Shown in pieces: positions 6,461-10,112 of a DNA stretch of 10,112 bases; positions within the stretch are counted from its first letter, which is position 1, and each line of letters opens with the position of its first letter. Both the position numbers and the translations under genes were made by a program. The notes under the pieces were generated by a model that was not told where the DNA came from, did not search any database, and saw only the letters and a list, made by a program, of their open reading frames with translations. The stretch spans positions 1 to 10,112 of the forward strand of contig DPXZ01000007.1 in assembly GCA_003526765.1 (NCBI GenBank), given 5' to 3'. The stretch comes from Fervidobacterium sp. (GTDB taxonomy: Bacteria > Thermotogota > Thermotogae > Thermotogales > Fervidobacteriaceae).

Positions 6461-7982
6461 CCACCGGTTGGAAACAAAAGTTCTATTGATTGTCTTGATA
6501 CTTATCTCGGTCTCTTTGCATGCAAACTTAGTCTATTACTCCATTGGAGATCAAAACGTTGGGGTAACACCCATTCCTTCGGAATGGGTTGGAACTGGCG
6601 ATGAAAGTAGTGGCGGTGCTAACAAAGAATTTACGATAAAATTCGTACCCACGTTTTACATAGCCCAGTGGGAAGACACATTTGTCCAGCCTAAAATCTA
6701 TGGAGGTCCAGCAGGTTGGTACTACCCTACAAGTCCTGCAAATCCTACGTTCTATTTGCAAGATGAGCTTCCATCGTTCTTAGAATTTGCCTTCAACTAC
6801 AAAATAGATGGATTCACACTCTTCATGGCAGTACCAGTGGAGCAGGAATACAGAGCAAGACTCATCAAGCTTGACACCATGAACAATTTTGTTACAGATA
6901 CATATTTTGATATCAATTTCCCAGAGTACGCCTACTTGTATTATGCAACTCCAAAGGTTTATGCGTCTATAGGTCGTAATCCAATAAAGTGGGGAAACGC
7001 AAAATATCCCGTAACGATATCGCCAACAACGTCGCTGGATAATTTGACGCTTTCAATAAAATTTCCAAATACGATATTCACGTTCCACGCAATTACTTCA
7101 AATGTAGAACTCTGCGATGCTGAACTACAAATACAGCAAAACTTTGCAGATAATCAAAGCGATGCAAGAGGACCATACAATTTACCTGCAAAAAACATCT
7201 TTGCACACAGACTTGATTTCTATGGTAACATCTTTGCTGCGGATTACAGAATCGGCGTAGGCGAGCTCAACCTCGTTGGTGGGAGGTTCCCAGATATATT
7301 AGATCTCAGCCCGGCACTCATCTATCACAATACCTTCGGTACTGGATACAGTAACGTAATAGGCAGTGCTGATTTTGATTTAACGTACGGTGGAACGAAA
7401 TTGTACGGTGAATTTGCATTAGACGATTTTGAAACACCCAGTACGGAAGGAGGAAGTAATTACAAACCTACAGCTTACGGTTACAATCTGGGAATATCTC
7501 AGAGTTTTGGAGCAGATTTCAACATTTGGGCGGAACGTTCCTTCACAAGCCAATGGATGTACACAACGAACTACTTACCGTATCTAAGATTCAATATCAG
7601 AAAATTCAAAATCAACAATTATCCTGGCGCAAGGTACCTCATGGATTACCCACTAGGCTTTGCCTATGGACCAGATGCAACGATAACTGCTCTTGGCATG
7701 CAAGGTCAAATAGGGGGAATCGATCTACAGTATTCCTTAGAGTACGATTACCTCGTCAAAGGTCAAGTAAACGATGGCGGCGTAGTAAGATGGAGATGGT
7801 TTTGGGATGGTTGGACAAATAATGTGAGCGGCAATGCCACACCTACAAGTGCAGAAAAAACAGAGGATGCAACTTATCATATCCTCTGTGCTAAAATAGA
7901 TTGGAAAAATATCGAGATCTTTTCTAACATTGTCAATTTTGAGCAATACGTTGTTGGTGCCAGTTTAAAATACGAATTTTAA
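6441..7982 (+). CDS. Exported outer-envelope beta-barrel, Wzi (capsule assembly)-like
   Basis: This 513-residue protein has a signal peptide: ETKVLLIVLILISVSLHA, with likely cleavage after Ala28. The mature part alternates polar and aromatic residues in many amphipathic strands and ends in Tyr-Glu-Phe, the C-terminal aromatic typical of outer-membrane barrels. GRNPIKWGNAKYP...ISPTTSLDNLTL (178-204) resembles the Wzi hallmark G-R-x-x-x-x-WG-x-G...LLSD-x-x-x-P-x-D. In the family, Wzi is an outer-membrane lectin that anchors capsule polysaccharide. In a Thermotogota cell it would sit in the toga. The ATG at 6441 has GGAGG at 6427-6431. A TTG at 6468 after AGGAGA (6449-6454) is an alternative and would give a more usual signal-peptide start. 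The overlap with the upstream gene suggests coupling. A terminator lies about 48 bp after the stop. The Wzi link is a resemblance only; 'outer-envelope barrel' is firmer. Confidence 0.8.
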   Translation: MHSGEFNHRLETKVLLIVLILISVSLHANLVYYSIGDQNVGVTPIPSEWVGTGDESSGGANKEFTIKFVPTFYIAQWEDTFVQPKIYGGPAGWYYPTSPANPTFYLQDELPSFLEFAFNYKIDGFTLFMAVPVEQEYRARLIKLDTMNNFVTDTYFDINFPEYAYLYYATPKVYASIGRNPIKWGNAKYPVTISPTTSLDNLTLSIKFPNTIFTFHAITSNVELCDAELQIQQNFADNQSDARGPYNLPAKNIFAHRLDFYGNIFAADYRIGVGELNLVGGRFPDILDLSPALIYHNTFGTGYSNVIGSADFDLTYGGTKLYGEFALDDFETPSTEGGSNYKPTAYGYNLGISQSFGADFNIWAERSFTSQWMYTTNYLPYLRFNIRKFKINNYPGARYLMDYPLGFAYGPDATITALGMQGQIGGIDLQYSLEYDYLVKGQVNDGGVVRWRWFWDGWTNNVSGNATPTSAEKTEDATYHILCAKIDWKNIEIFSNIVNFEQYVVGASLKYEF

Positions 7983-8029
7983 CATAGATAAGTTGACTAA
8001 TTAAAGAGCTAATTTTGAAGAGTTAACTG

Positions 8030-8063
8030 TGCGATTCCTGATTTAACGGGGATCGCATTTTTT
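8030..8063 (+). terminator. Rho-independent terminator after the barrel gene
   Basis: TGCGATTCC (8030-8038) pairs with GGGATCGCA (8049-8057), nine pairs including one T-G wobble, around a 10-nt loop. Six T residues follow (8058-8063). It closes the 5852-7982 unit and separates it from the two-component genes. Confidence 0.88.
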
Positions 8064-8290
8064 CACAATAGTCTACTGTTAAATGCATGTAACACTTATT
8101 ATTAGAACATATTTATGTAAACGCGATGGCCATGATAAAATAAGTTCAGAAACATAGAAAATTGATACCATGTTTGTTTATGCCACTTTATAGTAATTTT
8201 TCAAACTTCAAAATGCTAAAAACTATCAAAATATACAGAAATCCGTCAAATGTAACATGTAAACTTAGCTAAATGATAAAAAAAAGCTCT
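8064..8290. other. A+T-rich gene-free stretch upstream of the response regulator
   Basis: No open frame with a usable ribosome site is seen here on either strand. The stretch holds four ATGTAAC/ATGTAAAC-type words (8087-8093, 8115-8122, 8250-8256, 8257-8264), the palindrome ATGGCCAT (8126-8133), and an A-tract (8278-8285) just before the -35 box that could act as an UP element. The whole gap from 7983 to 8359 is 377 bp, unusually long for this compact window. Confidence 0.6.
8250..8264 (+). repeat. Tandem direct repeat, possible regulator-binding site
   Basis: ATGTAACATGTAAAC is two near-identical words in tandem. On the opposite strand it reads TTTACAT then GTTACAT, followed by TTGACGG, three 7-bp quasi-repeats. 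The site sits 26 bp upstream of the -35 box at 8291. OmpR/PhoB-type regulators bind direct repeats in such positions, so autoregulation by the next gene is conceivable. In A+T-rich DNA, chance is also possible. Confidence 0.4.
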
Positions 8291-8320
8291 TTGACAAAAG
8301 GTAACGATTAGTGATATAAT
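8291..8320 (+). promoter_or_regulatory. Promoter of the two-component operon
   Basis: Consensus TTGACA (8291-8296), an 18-bp spacer and consensus TATAAT (8315-8320) with an extended -10 TGA at 8312-8314. This is the strongest promoter match in the window. The predicted start near 8327 gives a leader of about 33 nt carrying the TAAGGAGGG ribosome site (8345-8353). Confidence 0.88.
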
Positions 8321-8359
8321 TGTAAAAGTGATTAAACTCTAAATTAAGGAGGGCTAGGT

Positions 8360-9079
8360 ATGGCTAAAAAAACGATTATGATTATTGATGACCAACCGGA
8401 GATACTTGAATTGGTCAGTTTTACGCTCCAAAAAGAAGGTTACGATGTTGTGCCAGTCGAAGATGCTGAAAAGGCATTGCAGGAACTGAAAGAAAAGGAA
8501 GTAGATATGTTTATCGTTGACATCATGTTACCTGGAATGGACGGATTCGAATTTGTCAGGAGCATAAGAGCAACGGATAAATACAAACTTACCCCAGTCA
8601 TATTCTTGAGTGCAAAGGGCGAGGAGTTTGACAAAGTACTTGGACTTGAGCTTGGTGCAGATGATTATATTGTAAAACCATTCAGTATCAGAGAACTACT
8701 TGCAAGAATTAGAGCTGTGTTTAGAAGGATGCAGCTCGGTGCAGTTGTAAAGGAAGAGAAGCCAAAGAAGATCATTGCAAAAGATTTGGAGATCGACATC
8801 GACAAATACGAAGTACGTGTGAAGGGTAAAAAGGTTGGGCTAACTCCTCTCGAATTTGACCTGCTAAGATTTTTAGCTGAGAACGAAGGAAAGGTCTTCT
8901 CAAGAGATGTATTGCTTGATAAACTATGGGGATATGATTACTTTGGTGATACGAGAACCGTCGATGTACACATCAGAAGGTTGAGAACGAAGATAGAAGA
9001 AGATCCATCAAATCCAAGATACGTTGTGACAGTTAGGGGAAAGGGTTATAAATTTAGGGACCCGGGAAAGGAAGAATAA
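8360..9079 (+). CDS. OmpR/PhoB-family response regulator
   Basis: This 239-residue DNA-binding regulator has a receiver domain (about 1-122) with the acidic pair Asp10-Asp11, phosphoacceptor Asp54 in FIVDIMLPGMDGFE, Ser84 at the switch position, and Tyr103 and Lys106 in DDYIVKPFS. A linker (about 124-138) leads to a winged-helix domain (about 139-234) with LTPLEFDLLRFLAENEGKVFSRDVLL, the recognition-helix region DTRTVDVHIRRLRTKI, and the closing VRGKGYKF wing. All phosphorylation residues are present, so it should be a working phosphorylation-controlled transcription factor. Length and partner fit the PhoB-like regulator DrrA of Thermotoga, which is paired with kinase HpkA; the target genes cannot be read here. 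It has its own strong promoter and ribosome site, and is followed after 6 nt by its kinase gene. Confidence 0.96.
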   Translation: MAKKTIMIIDDQPEILELVSFTLQKEGYDVVPVEDAEKALQELKEKEVDMFIVDIMLPGMDGFEFVRSIRATDKYKLTPVIFLSAKGEEFDKVLGLELGADDYIVKPFSIRELLARIRAVFRRMQLGAVVKEEKPKKIIAKDLEIDIDKYEVRVKGKKVGLTPLEFDLLRFLAENEGKVFSRDVLLDKLWGYDYFGDTRTVDVHIRRLRTKIEEDPSNPRYVVTVRGKGYKFRDPGKEE

Positions 9080-9085
9080 TAAACA

Positions 9086-10112
9086 ATGCTAATAGGGTTA
9101 CTTATTTTCATTGCATTATCGGCCTTCTTTGCAATAATGTATTTGATAGAGAGAAAGAGAAGGCACATTTTTTCTAAATATTTAGACAAAATAGCAGTAA
9201 GTATAGGAGAGGAGGCAGGTACTCCTCCTCTCTATATTTACGAAAGACTCCGTAAGAGAATAGAGGAACTTCAGAATGGTATTCTTGAAAGTGAGAAGGA
9301 ACGCAAGAATGTTTTCACAATACTCAATAACATCACGGATCCAATAATAATAGTGCGCGGTGATGGCGTAGTTACTTTTGCAAATATCGCTGGCAGGGAC
9401 ATAACGAGACCGGGCATAGAAGGGCGAAAGGTATACGAGATACTGGAGAATTATTACCTGCTCGAGATGTTTGAAAAGGCACTTCAAACCGGTGAGATTC
9501 AAAGTGGCGATGTTACAATAGTTGTCAACGGCGATAAGAACTTTTACGATGCAAAGGTAGTACCCATAAAATTTGATCAAGAGAGTGAGAGATACATAAT
9601 AATACTTCACGACACTACCAAAGAAAAGCAACTTGATAACTTACGTAGGGAATTCATATCTAATGTATCGCATGAACTAAGAACACCATTGACATCGATA
9701 CATGGATATTCTGAAGCACTTCTCGATGATGACTTATCCAATAAAGAACTTGTTCGAAAATTTCTTGGAATCATCGAAAGTGAGTCGGCTCGTATGACGA
9801 GGTTGATAAATGATTTACTCGACTTGGAAAAATTGGAATCAGGCGAGGCAAAATTCAACTTTGCCGAAGTAGATATGTGTGAGATCATCAGCAGAGTTGA
9901 GAGCATAGTGGAACCACTTGCCGAAGATTATGGTGTGGAATTAGATATCGAATGTGCATCACCAAAAAAGATCACAGGTGACTTCGACAGGTTAGTACAA
10001 CTTGCTTTGAACCTCGTTGATAATGGTGTCAAATATACATCAACACGAGAAACAGGAGAGAGAAAGGTTTTTGTAAGATGCTATGAAAATGAAGACAATG
10101 TGATTTTTGAGG
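9086..10112 (+). CDS. PhoR-like sensor histidine kinase (3' truncated by window edge)
   Basis: 342 codons are visible, with no stop before the right edge. One N-terminal membrane helix (about residues 2-21, LIGLLIFIALSAFFAIMYLI) is followed by a basic anchor IERKRRH. There is thus no extracytoplasmic sensor loop. A helical linker (about 50-75) and a PAS domain (about 76-180, starting ILNNITDPIIIVRGDGVVTFAN) come next. The HisKA domain has phosphoacceptor His196 in FISNVSHELRTPLTSIHGYSEALL, then MTRLINDLLDLEKLESG. The HATPase domain begins with the N-box LALNLVDNGVKYT (Asn309, Asp312, Asn313). The family phosphorylates its partner regulator, here the gene 6 nt upstream. AAAGGAAG (9067-9074) inside that gene's end serves as ribosome site for the ATG at 9086. 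The G1, F and G2 boxes fall outside the window. The layout matches PhoR- and HpkA-type kinases. Confidence 0.95.
   Translation, partial: MLIGLLIFIALSAFFAIMYLIERKRRHIFSKYLDKIAVSIGEEAGTPPLYIYERLRKRIEELQNGILESEKERKNVFTILNNITDPIIIVRGDGVVTFANIAGRDITRPGIEGRKVYEILENYYLLEMFEKALQTGEIQSGDVTIVVNGDKNFYDAKVVPIKFDQESERYIIILHDTTKEKQLDNLRREFISNVSHELRTPLTSIHGYSEALLDDDLSNKELVRKFLGIIESESARMTRLINDLLDLEKLESGEAKFNFAEVDMCEIISRVESIVEPLAEDYGVELDIECASPKKITGDFDRLVQLALNLVDNGVKYTSTRETGERKVFVRCYENEDNVIFE

Noticed and set aside
7526..7822. Open frame of 98 codons in another + frame inside the barrel gene
   Set aside because: The main frame is continuous with beta-strand pattern through this stretch, and there is no ribosome site or recognisable domain, so it is a shadow frame.
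8083..8157. 24-codon ORF in the gap before the response regulator
   Set aside because: No ribosome site, A+T-rich composition and no recognisable motif.
8064..8290. CRISPR array or riboswitch in the gene-free stretch
   Set aside because: No regularly spaced long repeats are present, and no conserved riboswitch-like stem arrangement is visible. Only short A+T-rich words recur.
9182..9631. Open frame of 149 codons on the - strand opposite the kinase gene
   Set aside because: Antisense to a clear PAS/HisKA coding frame; the translation shows no domain pattern.

Overview
The window looks like a chromosomal segment of a member of the Thermotogota, most likely a Fervidobacterium-like species. The grounds are moderate-to-low G+C with AGA/ATA-rich codon use, strong GGAGG-type ribosome sites, overlapping genes, and an anaerobe-type set of envelope genes. 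This placement is inference; no rRNA or tRNA gene is present to confirm it.

Left block (1-4764, all +): the 3' end of mreB runs through ATGA overlap into a very diverged MreC-like membrane protein, then a short coiled-coil protein with a degenerate and truncated GGDEF domain. After a 112-bp gap with a weak candidate promoter and a 13-bp-spaced direct repeat come murA and, overlapping it by TTGA, a membrane-bound FlaA1/CapD/PglF-type nucleotide-sugar 4,6-dehydratase. This is a cell-shape and envelope-precursor cluster: MreB/MreC guide wall growth, MurA makes the first committed peptidoglycan precursor, and the dehydratase feeds surface glycan synthesis.

Middle block (4781-7982): hslO (Hsp33, redox chaperone) lies on the - strand, convergent with the dehydratase gene. 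It is divergent from a + strand two-gene unit. The two divergent promoters lie back to back at about 5729-5801. The + unit encodes an unrecognised two-part cytoplasmic protein and, overlapping it by 20 bp, an exported outer-envelope beta-barrel resembling the Wzi capsule-assembly family. A good rho-independent terminator (8030-8063) closes the unit.

Right block (8064-10112): an A+T-rich, gene-free stretch carries TGTAAC/TGTAAAC repeats and then a near-consensus promoter (TTGACA, 18 bp, TGATATAAT). This drives an OmpR/PhoB-type response regulator and its partner histidine kinase (PhoR-like, one membrane segment, PAS, HisKA, start of HATPase), which runs off the right edge.

No CRISPR array, transposon, RNA gene or prophage was seen. 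The less ordinary features are the diverged MreC-like protein, the dead GGDEF protein placed in a wall-synthesis cluster, the unknown protein coupled to a Wzi-like barrel, and the repeats upstream of the response regulator.
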